DNA of 64,000 nt from TOLSYN sp963849065 (GCA_963849065.1 CAWKFM010000002.1:1-64000); one strand, 5' to 3'; numbered from the stretch's first letter, positions 1 through 9,192 are shown. The notes: generated by a model from the letters alone, not told the origin. Translations and numbers: made by a program.

Positions 1-2013
1 GCTCGTTCTCTTCCGGATAACGTCGTGTCCGGAATTGAAGATGCGCCGCATCAGTTCGCATTCGTTGAACATCTCTTGGGTGGGACTGTTCCCGACAATC
101 AGGCCGGCAAACTGGCTGACCTGCATCGGGTCGCCCATCATGAACGCAATCTCCGGGCGCAGGCTGTTGTAGTACCTGCCAATGCGGTCGGTCGGGAGAA
201 CGTCAAGCTGCAGAGGCATGTCGTCAAGCGAGGTTGGGTTTTTCAGGCTCAACCACACCGGCTTCGGTGCCCTCTCCCTGATTTCCTTCAACACTGACCG
301 GTCTGCGCAGGTGTTGTGCTTGAGCCCGTCGATCTCCTTCTGGAGCTCCGGAACCAGTACGTAGATATCTTCATCAAAGCCGCTTGCCAGGACCGCCGCC
401 TCCAAATCAGTAATGACGCCGATCTGGTTGCCCATGGCGCCCATAGCAATGGCTTCGATGTTGTACCAGTCCGACTTCAGCCGAGCCGCCTTGTTCTTTT
501 TGATCGGTGGATGTTCTGTGAGAGTGAAGCGGAAATCGGTGAACATCGGATACCGGTCACCGTCGATCACACAGATCATGTCGCCATCGAAATCGCCGCC
601 GTTTCGCTTGGCGGTGTCTTGATGGAGCGTGTACGTTCCGTTGAGGCACAGTTGGTTTTCAGCGATCCAACTCGCCTGTTCGGGCGTGAATCCCCGCTCG
701 ACCAGCAGGTTCGAGGTGTCCTGCAGATTTGCATGCTTCATCGGCAGCAGATCCTCGACCATGCGAACCGGATAGCGGCAGCAAAGCCCCCGCTGCGAGG
801 TCAATGGAGAGGTCACGATCGCCGTGTCCATCGGCAGCCAGTTCGAGCCGCTGCAGACTTTTCCGTCGATCAGGACCAGGTAGCCATCGTCCGCCAGGAT
901 GAATCCCGGCAGATGCAATCCACCCCCTGTGCAGAGCTTGAAAGCGTACTTTGCGATCAGCTTTGACAGCGTCTTGTGGACGTAGGGATGGCGCGTCATC
1001 TTGCCGCTTCCATCGGCCAAAAGGATTGATTCGACAGCTTGGTAGGCGTCTTCCTGTCCAGCCAGTTCGCGGACGGCGACCTCATCGAATTGATCTTCGT
1101 CGATCGACACCTTCTTGCCGATCAACTCGATGACCTTTACGTGGTTCTTGGCCCGCCACGCATCCGCCAGCACCTTGATCTCTGCCGATGCCTTGGGAAT
1201 GATCTCGTACTCAATCACTTCCCTGGACGCGTGCTGCAGGACGGTGTAGGAAGATCCGAACTCCAGGGTGCGCGAGGTCTCTCGCACCCCTATGATGACG
1301 TCGCTGACGAACAGACGGCGTTCGTCAGCGCCCGCCGAAAACGGAGGCAACTCAGGCAGGGGCTTGATCGAGGACTCCGGCAGAACGATGTCTGCGCCGA
1401 TGAAATCGGCAACATCGTTTTCCATCGCCTTCAACAAGCCCTTGGCCTGCGTGCTAATTGCTTTGCCGTTGATGGTGAGATCAAACGCTTCGCGCGTCTG
1501 ATACACGTGTCCAGGCCGAAGCTTCATCTCATCGACCCAGGAGCGGCGAATCCATCCGCGGCAATCATTCGTGCCAAACTCGTTGTCCGGCACGACACTG
1601 ATTCTGGCGTTGCGGATCGCCTTCACGACGCTGCAATTGCTCGTCAGAATTCCGAAATAGGTGATTGCCGCTTCCGGCCAGGCAAGAAAGCGCGCGCGCA
1701 GGGCGGGCGCATGCGTGGTATCCGCATAGTAAAACTTCCCATTCTTTGCCGATCCGCTCGCGCCCACCAACCGGTAGGTGATTCCATCGTGTGCAATGGA
1801 GCACATCCGGTCCATGACGGCCGCACGTTCGCCCCATTCAACTGCGTCGGTTGGAACGGTCAAAAGAGCAACTTTGATGCCGGGATAGCATTCACCCAGC
1901 ACGGTTCCATTGAGCCACTCGTCCTGTACGACAGACTTCGTGCGCTCCGTGATGTTGCCCGCTTTGTCCATGTCCAGCATCAGAATTCCATTCATCGTCG
2001 ATTCGCCAGTCAT
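1..2013 (-). CDS. RNA-dependent RNA polymerase/YonO-like two-barrel polymerase (partial)
   Basis: This open frame of 671 codons has no stop and runs off the left edge, so the C-terminus is missing. The ATG at 2013 follows a GGGAG ribosome site and an in-frame TAA just upstream. Residues 472-478 read GGDFDGD, which gives the three metal-binding aspartates (474, 476, 478) of the double-psi beta-barrel RNA polymerase superfamily. Upstream lie a YRLVGASGS segment (about 80-88), comparable to the conserved Ser-rich stretch of eukaryotic-type RdRPs, and CRYPVR...DLLP (412-422), in the place of the RxP segment of RdRPs and RNAP beta-prime. After the loop, AMGNQIGVITDL (about 525-536) resembles the helix that follows the catalytic loop in RdRPs. 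It lies at the distal end of the type IV secretion operon after a 244-bp gap. The superfamily call is fairly firm. Template (RNA or DNA) and role are unknown. A phage-type single-subunit RNAP is the main alternative. Confidence 0.72.
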   Translation of the reverse strand, partial: MTGESTMNGILMLDMDKAGNITERTKSVVQDEWLNGTVLGECYPGIKVALLTVPTDAVEWGERAAVMDRMCSIAHDGITYRLVGASGSAKNGKFYYADTTHAPALRARFLAWPEAAITYFGILTSNCSVVKAIRNARISVVPDNEFGTNDCRGWIRRSWVDEMKLRPGHVYQTREAFDLTINGKAISTQAKGLLKAMENDVADFIGADIVLPESSIKPLPELPPFSAGADERRLFVSDVIIGVRETSRTLEFGSSYTVLQHASREVIEYEIIPKASAEIKVLADAWRAKNHVKVIELIGKKVSIDEDQFDEVAVRELAGQEDAYQAVESILLADGSGKMTRHPYVHKTLSKLIAKYAFKLCTGGGLHLPGFILADDGYLVLIDGKVCSGSNWLPMDTAIVTSPLTSQRGLCCRYPVRMVEDLLPMKHANLQDTSNLLVERGFTPEQASWIAENQLCLNGTYTLHQDTAKRNGGDFDGDMICVIDGDRYPMFTDFRFTLTEHPPIKKNKAARLKSDWYNIEAIAMGAMGNQIGVITDLEAAVLASGFDEDIYVLVPELQKEIDGLKHNTCADRSVLKEIRERAPKPVWLSLKNPTSLDDMPLQLDVLPTDRIGRYYNSLRPEIAFMMGDPMQVSQFAGLIVGNSPTQEMFNECELMRRIFNSGHDVIRKRTS

Positions 2014-2257
2014 CGTAATCTCCCGTTACGCTACTGCAATCCAAAGGTGGGACTGCATACGCGAACTGGCAGATACGAAGTGGCTAGAAATCCGCCCCAA
2101 CATTCACGCTCGTTCGTCGTACAAAGGCGACCAAGGCGCGAATGCCAGGCCGGTAAACAATTCCTCGCCAAAAACGCGCGCAAGGTGCGCTACATGGTCT
2201 CGGTCACAAAATGCTGCGATGTGAGGAGACTCAGGTAAACTTGTTCGCCGATCCCCG

Positions 2258-2572
2258 TTACTTCTTTGCCGGTGTTGCGACGGCTACCAACTTGCCGTCG
2301 ATAACCGCGAACTCTACTCGCAGTGTTTCGATCTTCAAGTACGGTTTGCCACTCCTCGCACAGGCTTTCTGCGCGTCGATCTCCGAGCTCGAATGGCTTA
2401 CCGATGGACGCAATGGTTCCGTCTGGAGAGACCGATCCGTCGTAAAAGAGAAGGTCCCGGCAATTTGGCAGCGGCGCGCCGGGCCCTCTGCGCCGTTTGG
2501 GTTCCGGAACTGCCGCTGGGCTGCCGTGCGTTGTAGTGCCGTGTTCGATACTGTCTGCGTTTCTTCGCTCAT
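2258..2572 (-). CDS. small hypothetical protein of the T4SS operon
   Basis: A 104-codon frame whose ATG overlaps the TGA of the broken VirB8-like gene, as expected for a translationally coupled operon gene. The last 30 residues (GKPYLKIETLRVEF...AVATPAKK) look like ordinary protein with beta-strand character. The N-terminal half is low in hydrophobics and rich in Gln, Arg and Ser. No domain was recognised. A competing frame (2190-2618) overlaps it and contains a plausible LLFYDGSVSPDGT segment, so a frameshift inside this gene, like those in its neighbour, cannot be excluded. Confidence 0.4.
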   Translation of the reverse strand: MSEETQTVSNTALQRTAAQRQFRNPNGAEGPARRCQIAGTFSFTTDRSLQTEPLRPSVSHSSSEIDAQKACARSGKPYLKIETLRVEFAVIDGKLVAVATPAKK

Positions 2573-3272
2573 TGTTCCGTCGCTCCATCGTCGAATTGCG
2601 GTGTCTTTTGTTCGCCATGAATTTGCGTTGCGGAATACTCGGCTATGTAGAGCCCGGTCGGATTCTTCGCGCTGCGCTCTGAGACCGCCAGCCGGATCTT
2701 GTACGCCTCTACGATTTCGTCAACGGCTTCCGATTTGCCGTTCATATGGTGAAGCGTCCGCACACCGAAAGCGGTATAGACGAGAGGATCCTGGCTGGCC
2801 TCAACGGCACTGAGTTTGGACTCCGACCGTGCCTGTTCGTCCTGAAGTTGTGCCGACCGCATCGTTCTTCTGCATCTGCAGCACGGCCACGTGCCGGAGG
2901 TTGGCGGTCATCATGTTCAACGCGTCCGACCAGTTCTTCGGCAGAGAGTGCTGGTCGTAATTCAAGTAGTGGTCGAGAAACAACCGAACATAGGCCTCTT
3001 TCTCAAAAGACGTGGGGGCCTCGGCGGCTACGACGTTTTGCAGTGCGCCAGGCGTGAGCGTGCTTTTGATGGAGCCATTCGGGCTCACCACCAGCGCTTC
3101 GCCGGTTGGCGACACTTTAATCACGGTAGGCGGCTGGAGCCGGGCGACTAAAACAGCCCGCCACGGCAATCAGCGCCACCAGGCAGGCAACGACAGAGAT
3201 GATGATGGCGCGATTGGAGAACGCGCGCAGGGCGCCATCGGCTTCGTAGAACTTGGGTGATTCATCGCTCAT
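2569..3272 (-). pseudogene. VirB8/TrbF-like inner-membrane T4SS protein, two frameshifts
   Basis: Three overlapping frames together make one protein. Frame one starts at the ATG at 3272 (MSDESPKFYEADGALRAF), runs into a membrane helix (IIISVVACLVALIAVA) and stops at 3117. Frame two (about 3160-2803) continues with ARLQPPTVIKVSPTGEALVV and a periplasmic region containing YVRLFLDHYLNY. Frame three (about 2862-2569) supplies the end, with VYTAFGVRTLHHMNGK and a strand-rich tail. The order (cytoplasmic tail, one membrane helix, about 200-residue periplasmic domain) and the place after virB6 fit VirB8/TrbF. Both shifts equal one extra base, the first near the CCC at 3157-3159 and the second near 2862-2870. 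VirB8 is needed for assembly in known systems, so this half is either decaying or carries sequencing errors. Confidence 0.6.
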
Positions 3273-3338
3273 AGCAGTAGTAGTCATTGGTCGTAATCCT
3301 CGGTATCGCGATCAAAACGGGTTATGTTGCAGCCCCAC

Positions 3339-4394
3339 TTAGGCGGCTGGCGGGGGAGTGTGAGGAGGAGGCATTCGCCCGCCTCCCGATCCAGAAGCGT
3401 CGCTGCGATAGAGTGCCGCAGGCTGCATGCCGGAACTGCCTCCACCTCCGCTCGTCGCGGCATACACTCCGGCGCCTGCGCCTCCGCCTGCACCGCCTCC
3501 CCCTGCACTACCTCCTCCGCCGACCCTGCCGGCTGACATCGCAACCTTGGTCGTTTTCATGACGAGGCCCACCATCACGCCTCCGGCAAGAGCAAAGTGG
3601 CCAGAGACGAGGGTGTGTGCCGTGAACGGAATGGTGAGAAGACAGATGGCCAGCGCGATCGAAGTGGCGATAATGTACACCTGTTGTGATTGCTGAGAGA
3701 GAGTGCTGTTGGTGTTGAGAATGGCCGTGGCGGTGTTCATGTTCAGGGCAACCATGATCGCGCCGAGAATGGCATAGAGAATCGGCCACAGCAGCCATTC
3801 CCCAACCTTGCTCAGGTATGCGGTCGCATACTTGCCAAGTCCAGAGCTGGGCAGAAGCGCAATGATGATCGGGCCGATGCCCCAGAGAATCGCGCCCCAG
3901 AACGTGTACCAGAAACAGAAGAACATGTAGGCGGCGGACTCAATGAAGCTGCAGATCGCCGTCAGCACGACCATCAGGATCTGTCCGCTGGCCGCGTTGA
4001 AGAGCTGAGTCAGGATGCCGTCCCCGGTGCTTGTGTAGTAGGTCTGAAGCGACTGGTTGAAGGCGTCGTAAACGTCCGTGTTGACGTTCGCGCCGCCTTG
4101 CAGCGTGTTTGTCACGGTCGCCATGTCCGTGATCATGGTCTGAAAGAGATTGGTCCAGTTGGTGATGATGTAGGCGACGATGATGTACTTCAGCATGGTG
4201 ACGGCGGCGGCACGAAGGTTGCCGCCATCAAAGAAGGCCTCGTAGATGCCAATGAGCGCCGTGACCGCCACCAGCGAGATTGCCACGCCCTGGATCGCCG
4301 TACCGATGGGCGTGATGCTGGCGTTGGACAATATATTCGTGATGGTGCTCTGGTACGATACGAAGTTCGTGGGTGTTGCCTGCAATAGCATCAT
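3339..4394 (-). CDS. virB6: VirB6/TrbL-like polytopic inner-membrane protein
   Basis: A 351-residue protein from the ATG at 4394; a second ATG follows directly. It carries six or so hydrophobic helices, including AIQGVAISLVAVTALIGIY, a central WGAILWGIGPIIIALLPSS segment and WLLWPILYAILGAIMVAL. This is typical of the VirB6/TrbL channel component, which lines the inner-membrane part of the secretion path. After the last helix comes a cytoplasmic tail almost entirely of Gly, Ala, Ser and Pro (GGGGSAGGGGAGGGAGAG), as in many TrbL proteins. It begins 13 bases after the upstream VirB5-like gene and precedes the broken VirB8-like gene by 66 bases. Family assignment rests on topology, tail and operon position. 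Confidence 0.8.
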   Translation of the reverse strand: MMLLQATPTNFVSYQSTITNILSNASITPIGTAIQGVAISLVAVTALIGIYEAFFDGGNLRAAAVTMLKYIIVAYIITNWTNLFQTMITDMATVTNTLQGGANVNTDVYDAFNQSLQTYYTSTGDGILTQLFNAASGQILMVVLTAICSFIESAAYMFFCFWYTFWGAILWGIGPIIIALLPSSGLGKYATAYLSKVGEWLLWPILYAILGAIMVALNMNTATAILNTNSTLSQQSQQVYIIATSIALAICLLTIPFTAHTLVSGHFALAGGVMVGLVMKTTKVAMSAGRVGGGGSAGGGGAGGGAGAGVYAATSGGGGSSGMQPAALYRSDASGSGGGRMPPPHTPPPAA

Positions 4395-4407
4395 GTCCGT
4401 CCGCCGG

Positions 4408-5223
4408 TTATTGAGCCGTTTTGGAGCCGAGGATTCCGGTGAAGGCGCCGCTCGTGGTTGACTGCGTGGAAGCACCCAATTTGTAGACTGCGCTCGTAGT
4501 GGCGAGCTGGCCGGCTTTCACGCGGAGCAGGTCCGCTTCCGCCAGCTGGCTATAGGCATTGGCTTGCACGAGCCACGCGTCGGCCTGCACCGCCAAAATG
4601 GGGGCCGTTCCGGAAGAAGCCGAACTTGCCTGCCCAAGAAGCTGCTGCACCAGATCAAGCTCCCGGTCCGACACCGCATCCATCTGAATGGCCCGCTTCA
4701 TGGCGTCCTGTGCCAGTGCGTCGTTCATGTCAACGATCGTCTGGATCTGCGGCGGAATGTTGGTGGTTGACGATGTGCCATAGGTCGCCGTGTAGTAAGC
4801 CGGCACGGCAGATGTCGCATTGGGATTCCCCGACAGCAGTGCCGTCTCAAATGCCTGGTTTGTGGAGTTCTGCGAGCTGCTGCGCAAGGTCTGAATGATG
4901 GAAGCGCCGGAGCTGGCTTGCGTCAGCAGCCCGGTTGCCATCTGCTGAGACTGCTGGAGCTGATTCTGGGGGAATACGGAGTTTTGGGTGAACGAGTTGA
5001 TCGCGGCCGTCTGCGTGTCGATATCGGAAAGAGGCCCGCCGAGGCTGGACTGCATCATGCTGTTCAATTGCTCAATGTAGGGAATGAGAACGCTGAGATC
5101 CATCTGGGCGTGGGCAGGAGTCGGCGAGCACAGAGCGATGAATAAGCCGGCGCCGGCCATCCAAGCGGACCGGCGGGTGACGGGGTGCGTTGCGAACTGC
5201 TTCAATTTGTTCCGTAGTGACAT
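4408..5223 (-). CDS. VirB5/TrbJ-like periplasmic T4SS protein, second copy
   Basis: A 271-residue exported protein. The N-terminus has a basic region, a hydrophobic core (AWMAGAGLFIALCS) and an AHA-Q cleavage site near residue 39. The mature part is rich in Gln, Ser, Ala and Thr and predicted helical, with long alpha segments (LAQDAMKRAIQMDAVSDREL, then LLRVKAGQLATTSAVY). This is the style of VirB5/TrbJ minor pilins, which form the pilus tip. It is paralogous to the preceding gene: both have a short hydrophobic leader, an asparagine/glutamine-rich start and a late segment of the form ALQAKALEL/ILAVQADAWL followed by AANLRLESVEL/LAEADLLRVKA. The gene order VirB4-VirB5-VirB5-VirB6 supports the call. 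Confidence 0.65.
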   Translation of the reverse strand: MSLRNKLKQFATHPVTRRSAWMAGAGLFIALCSPTPAHAQMDLSVLIPYIEQLNSMMQSSLGGPLSDIDTQTAAINSFTQNSVFPQNQLQQSQQMATGLLTQASSGASIIQTLRSSSQNSTNQAFETALLSGNPNATSAVPAYYTATYGTSSTTNIPPQIQTIVDMNDALAQDAMKRAIQMDAVSDRELDLVQQLLGQASSASSGTAPILAVQADAWLVQANAYSQLAEADLLRVKAGQLATTSAVYKLGASTQSTTSGAFTGILGSKTAQ

Positions 5224-5267
5224 GAAATCCTCCTTACTTCGTATTCGTGGGCTATGTGGAAGCCGGC

Positions 5268-6062
5268 TTATTTGGTTGTGCTTGAGGCGCTGGAACCCGA
5301 GACCAGATAGGTGCTTGCTGGTACCGGGTGAACCATCTGTTGCTTGATCGCCCCTGTGGTGTTCGCCAGTTCAACCGATTCCAATCGGAGATTGGCCGCC
5401 AGAAGCTTGTGGCGGATCGCGGCCGAGTACAGCTCCAATGCTTTCGCCTGAAGCGCGGCGTGATCCGCGTTCCCCGGCGCAACCGCAGCGCCCGAGTCCT
5501 CGACGGTATGGGACTGGGAGATGAGCGTGTTTGCCGTGAAATCGGAGGCCGAGGCGAGGGAAAAGACATCCAGCGCTTGCGAATCGGACATGTCGGTCAC
5601 GGTCTTGGTGAACGGTGCGGCTCCCGCTGCCGAAACAGGCGCACCATAGGTGGATTGAAACGAGGACTGTAACTGCGACGGCGGCACACTCGCGCCCCCT
5701 CGCGTGGCAGATTCCAATTTCATGGAACTGATCGCTGTGGCGCTGTTTGTGGGGAGCGCCATCACACTGGTCATCCATGGCCGGTACGTAGAGCTCGTCG
5801 TAGAGATCGACGAGTGTGCCTGGCCGATTAAGGACTGCGGGTAGATCGTGTTGGTTAAGAACTGCACCTGCTGGTTACTGGTGCCGTCGATGTTCGAGGT
5901 GAAACCTCCAAGCTTGGTCACGGTGTTAAAGCAGTCCGTGAACGCGCTAAATATGTCTGCATAGGCGTGCCCGGCCGGCCACACCAACAGCAATACAAGT
6001 AGCGGAGCGGCGGCGAAGACAAGCCGCCGGAAGGGGGTGGTTTTCGTGGGAGATGAACTCAT
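5268..6062 (-). CDS. VirB5/TrbJ-like periplasmic T4SS protein, first copy
   Basis: A 264-residue exported protein that starts four bases inside the end of virB4 (ATGA overlap), so the two are translationally coupled. The leader (RRLVFAAAPLLVLLLVWPAGHAYA) ends at an AYA-D cleavage site near residue 36. The mature protein is helical and rich in Ser, Thr and Ala, with DMSDSQALDVFSLASASDFT and a late ALQAKALELYSAAIRHKLLA helix that can be lined up with the neighbouring paralogue. In VirB systems the equivalent protein is a pilus-tip adhesin or assembly factor in the periplasm. No single diagnostic residue exists for this family, so the call leans on leader, composition, pairing and position directly after VirB4. 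Confidence 0.65.
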   Translation of the reverse strand: MSSSPTKTTPFRRLVFAAAPLLVLLLVWPAGHAYADIFSAFTDCFNTVTKLGGFTSNIDGTSNQQVQFLTNTIYPQSLIGQAHSSISTTSSTYRPWMTSVMALPTNSATAISSMKLESATRGGASVPPSQLQSSFQSTYGAPVSAAGAAPFTKTVTDMSDSQALDVFSLASASDFTANTLISQSHTVEDSGAAVAPGNADHAALQAKALELYSAAIRHKLLAANLRLESVELANTTGAIKQQMVHPVPASTYLVSGSSASSTTK

Positions 6063-8848
6063 GCGTGTGCCTCCTGCGTCTGTGAACTTGTAAATTCTGC
6101 TGGGTCGGACTGATACACCTCTCCCGATGCCTCTTCCGGCAATTCCGGGAGCGCCGAGATGCCATTGGGATACCGCAGCGACAGTAAGTACAGTTGGTGG
6201 AACATGGAAAGATCCGGGTGCTGACGCTGCCAGTAGTCGCGATAGGTCTTCTCTCGCGGCATCGTGGTCATGGTCCAGTATTCAAAGGGCGTGATGCGCA
6301 CAAAGACGATCTGCGTCGTCTCCGGGTTGTCGCCCACAGCCAACAGGAACTGGCTCTGCTTGCCCTTCTCGGTCATGCCAATGCTTTTGACCGCATTGCA
6401 GACAATCGGATTGAAGTGCAGAAAATGTTCCAAAACCTTGATGTTGCCCTTCTGGCGGCCGATGAGGCGTGTTGCCGTGGTCGAAAGGATCGCGGCGCCG
6501 ATCGGTTTGGGATTGTCCGGCGTGCCAGTGAAGTCCTCAACCGACTGCGAGACACCCCAAACGCAGGCATTGCGCTTACGGGCCGTGCGGAATAGCTGTT
6601 CAACCGTTACGGACAGGTCCCGCGAATCGAGCAGGGACCAGCATTCGTCGAGAATGACGATGGAGCGCCGGCCCGCTTCGCCCGCGGCACGGTTCGTTGT
6701 GGCATAGGCGATCAACAGGCTCATCGCGGTCTCAAGGCGGGGATCGTCCTTGAGTTGCTCGATGTTGAAATACAGCCAGGGGGCCGTCATGGGCACCGTG
6801 GTCTGACGGTCGAAGAGGTTGGCATACATTCCCTGCCCAACCCAGGAACCGAGTTTGAAAGCCGCGATGTGGGCTAATTCTTCGATCTTCGGCTGGCCGC
6901 GTTCCTGGAATGTCTCCAGGTCCGCCTTGAGATCGCTGAATACGGGCGTTTTAGAGCCAGACCGTTTAGACGCGATGCGGTCATACGTGGTCTTGATTGC
7001 CTGATCCAATATCCCGTCCAGGATGTCCGCATCGTAATTCCCTCCCCCGCCGATCATGTAGCGGGCGAGAGTCTTCAGGAATGCAACATGGTCCTTGGAT
7101 GGCGTCGTCTGTCCAGGTTCCAGATCGAATGGGTTGATTGTGAACCTGGAATCGAGCGACATCTTGAGCATCTGTCCGCCCATCAACTCCACAGCGGTCT
7201 TGTAGGAATCGCCACGCTCGAGGATGGACACCTTGGTGTCGCGGCGTGCACACGTAAGGAGCAGTTTGCCGATGAGAACACTCTTGCCGGAGCCGGAGTT
7301 GGCGCAGATCAGCGCATTGGCATTTTCCAGGCTTGCGTCGAAGGGTGAATACGGAAGCAGATGCCGGTATGGCGTATGCCACAGGGTCAGCGGCTCGCGC
7401 TGCATACCGCTCCACGGCATCTCCAGCGGCACCAGATCGGCGGCGTGTTCGCTGAGCAGGTCCATGTCTCGACGATCACTCGATGCCAGGCCGGGCAATG
7501 TACCGAAGAAGATGCGGCGCTTGGCGAGCGTTTCGGCCAGCGCATTGGCGCCATTTCTCCGAGCGACCACCTGCAATAGCTGTTGGCGGCAACTTGCAAG
7601 CTGGCGCTCCGCTTGTTCGTATTCTTTAGAGGTCGTCGCCGGCTTGGATGTGCGATACGTGATGGAGAACGACACCTGCGTCGTCTTGCAGGAGCCGGAG
7701 ATGAGGCGCTCCTGGATCTCCAACAGTTCACGCGCCTGGACGGCGGCCCCCACGTCCACCTTGTGATTGCCATCTTTATCCAACTGCGCCGCCTGCATCT
7801 TCTTGTAGCGGCTCTTGTACTTTTCGATCACCTTTTGCTGGTTGGGTACGACGATGTGGACGGAGATCGTGAGCGGAAAGCCGCAGGTAAGCAACTCCCG
7901 GATGATTCCCGGATAAGTGGCCTCGGGCGGAACCTTCATCGTGATGCAGCCGTACAAAAAGCCGTCGATATTGAGGTAATCTTCCGCCTCGTTCAGGATC
8001 GAGACGCTCCCCAGTTGCTCCCGCGCCGTGAGGGAGCGAGTGCCCAGAAGGTTCTGGGACCGGATGCCTCGCCTGGACACAGAATTTGGACTCAGCGCTC
8101 GGCTTACCTCCGCAAAGAACTCCTCTGCAGCCATACGCGACGGTTCTAATCCCGCCGTTTTCAATGACGACTCAATGCCACGGAGGAAACTCTCGAACTG
8201 AGTGACGATGGACAGGTGTTTTTTCTTGCCGATCTGTGCCTGCGCCTCGGTTGAGACCGGCGCTGCGGTTTTCTTAAAGAGGCGCCTGATTGCGCCTGGG
8301 AAGCCGCCGCCCGGCTCAGGCTCCGCCGCGTTGGCCGCCTGTGCTTTCGGCTCCTCTTTGTGGCCGGCCAGCACGCTGGTGGTGGTGCGATTCAGGCTTT
8401 CATGGAGAGCGGGGTCCCAGATGAAATACACCGCGGCCAGGCGCGTCAGGAATTCGCCGTGTTCTTCTTCCTTCCTCCATCCTTCCATTCGAATGGCGTC
8501 CATGCGGCGCGCAACATCGGACTCCGTTCGTTGAAGCGCTTCGTAGCGATCGATGAGACCATTAGCGTTCTCAACGACCTCGTAGCGGAACTGGACGCGC
8601 ATGCTCTCTTCGGGAATCGTACGAAGCAGGGCCTCGATCCGAGACTTCATTTCGTTCATGGCCGCGTCATCGCCGAAATACGTCAGTGAGCCGCCAAGCT
8701 GGAAGCCCGCGACGTAGCATCCATCGGTACGCACCATGACCCCATCGGCCGGCGTCAGTGCTCCTGGGAGAAAGTCGCGTATGGGAAGCAGAGAGAAGAT
8801 TCCCGGCGTGACAAGAGAGCGGTTGTGTTCCGCAGTGGTAGTTGGCAT
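6059..8848 (-). CDS. virB4: VirB4/TrbE-type conjugation ATPase
   Basis: A 929-residue protein of about the usual VirB4/TrbE length. The N-terminal half (CagE/TrbE/VirB domain) carries FGDDAAMNEMKSRIEALLRT and VRFRYEVVENANG-like segments. The C-terminal half is a RecA/FtsK-like ATPase with Walker A ICANSGSGKSVLIG near residue 515 and Walker B SIVILDECWSLLD near residue 730. The arginine-containing stretch FRTARKRNACVWGVSQS follows. VirB4 ATPases power pilus biogenesis and substrate transfer at the inner membrane. The ATG at 8848 overlaps the TGA of virB3 and the end overlaps the next gene by four bases. All key ATPase motifs are intact, in contrast to the broken VirB8-like gene downstream. Confidence 0.95.
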   Translation of the reverse strand: MPTTTAEHNRSLVTPGIFSLLPIRDFLPGALTPADGVMVRTDGCYVAGFQLGGSLTYFGDDAAMNEMKSRIEALLRTIPEESMRVQFRYEVVENANGLIDRYEALQRTESDVARRMDAIRMEGWRKEEEHGEFLTRLAAVYFIWDPALHESLNRTTTSVLAGHKEEPKAQAANAAEPEPGGGFPGAIRRLFKKTAAPVSTEAQAQIGKKKHLSIVTQFESFLRGIESSLKTAGLEPSRMAAEEFFAEVSRALSPNSVSRRGIRSQNLLGTRSLTAREQLGSVSILNEAEDYLNIDGFLYGCITMKVPPEATYPGIIRELLTCGFPLTISVHIVVPNQQKVIEKYKSRYKKMQAAQLDKDGNHKVDVGAAVQARELLEIQERLISGSCKTTQVSFSITYRTSKPATTSKEYEQAERQLASCRQQLLQVVARRNGANALAETLAKRRIFFGTLPGLASSDRRDMDLLSEHAADLVPLEMPWSGMQREPLTLWHTPYRHLLPYSPFDASLENANALICANSGSGKSVLIGKLLLTCARRDTKVSILERGDSYKTAVELMGGQMLKMSLDSRFTINPFDLEPGQTTPSKDHVAFLKTLARYMIGGGGNYDADILDGILDQAIKTTYDRIASKRSGSKTPVFSDLKADLETFQERGQPKIEELAHIAAFKLGSWVGQGMYANLFDRQTTVPMTAPWLYFNIEQLKDDPRLETAMSLLIAYATTNRAAGEAGRRSIVILDECWSLLDSRDLSVTVEQLFRTARKRNACVWGVSQSVEDFTGTPDNPKPIGAAILSTTATRLIGRQKGNIKVLEHFLHFNPIVCNAVKSIGMTEKGKQSQFLLAVGDNPETTQIVFVRITPFEYWTMTTMPREKTYRDYWQRQHPDLSMFHQLYLLSLRYPNGISALPELPEEASGEVYQSDPAEFTSSQTQEAHA

Positions 8849-9192
8849 CAGTCCTCCTCGTCGGACAGGTATTCAGCGGGAAATTCTTCATCGTGCTCGC
8901 AAGCCGCATACGCGCGCGGCTTCGTGTACCACGCAATCAGGTCCTTCATATAGCCGCGTGGTTTGCCGTATTTGAAGATTGAGAGTGAGGGCACCCCAAG
9001 AATCAGAACCAGCAGCATCAGCGCCCAGTTGAGGGGAAGAAATACGAGGTAGCGGTCCGGGAAGAAAAACTGACCGCCCATGAGAGCCGCGATACAGACA
9101 ATACCGATGATCATCATGTCCTCGATCTCGAGGCCCATAAAATAGACCGGATTGTGCAGGTTGCGCGATACCGGTGAAATTTGCAGAGACAT
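8848..9192 (-). CDS. VirB3/TrbD-like inner-membrane protein
   Basis: A 114-residue protein from the ATG at 9192, which has a GGAGTT site upstream; a longer frame starting at 9207 is less likely. Two adjacent membrane helices (MMIIGIVCIAALMGGQFFF and LNWALMLLVLILGVPSL) are preceded by SRNLHNPVYFMGLEIEDM and followed by a KPRGYMKDLIAWYTKPR segment. This is the VirB3/TrbD pattern: a short protein with paired helices, a conserved P-x-x-x-G-L/M-x-x-x-D region before the first helix, and an acidic tail. It is directly upstream of and overlaps virB4, the invariant place of this gene in VirB operons. Confidence 0.85.
   Translation of the reverse strand: MSLQISPVSRNLHNPVYFMGLEIEDMMIIGIVCIAALMGGQFFFPDRYLVFLPLNWALMLLVLILGVPSLSIFKYGKPRGYMKDLIAWYTKPRAYAACEHDEEFPAEYLSDEED

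Noticed and set aside
25..2238. Several plus-strand frames, up to 399 codons
   Set aside because: They are antisense to the continuous minus-strand polymerase-like frame, are rich in Arg, His and Gln and have no domain or ribosome site.
3427..8975. Plus-strand frames across the secretion operon
   Set aside because: All mirror minus-strand virB genes with overlapping translational coupling; composition is unlike real proteins.
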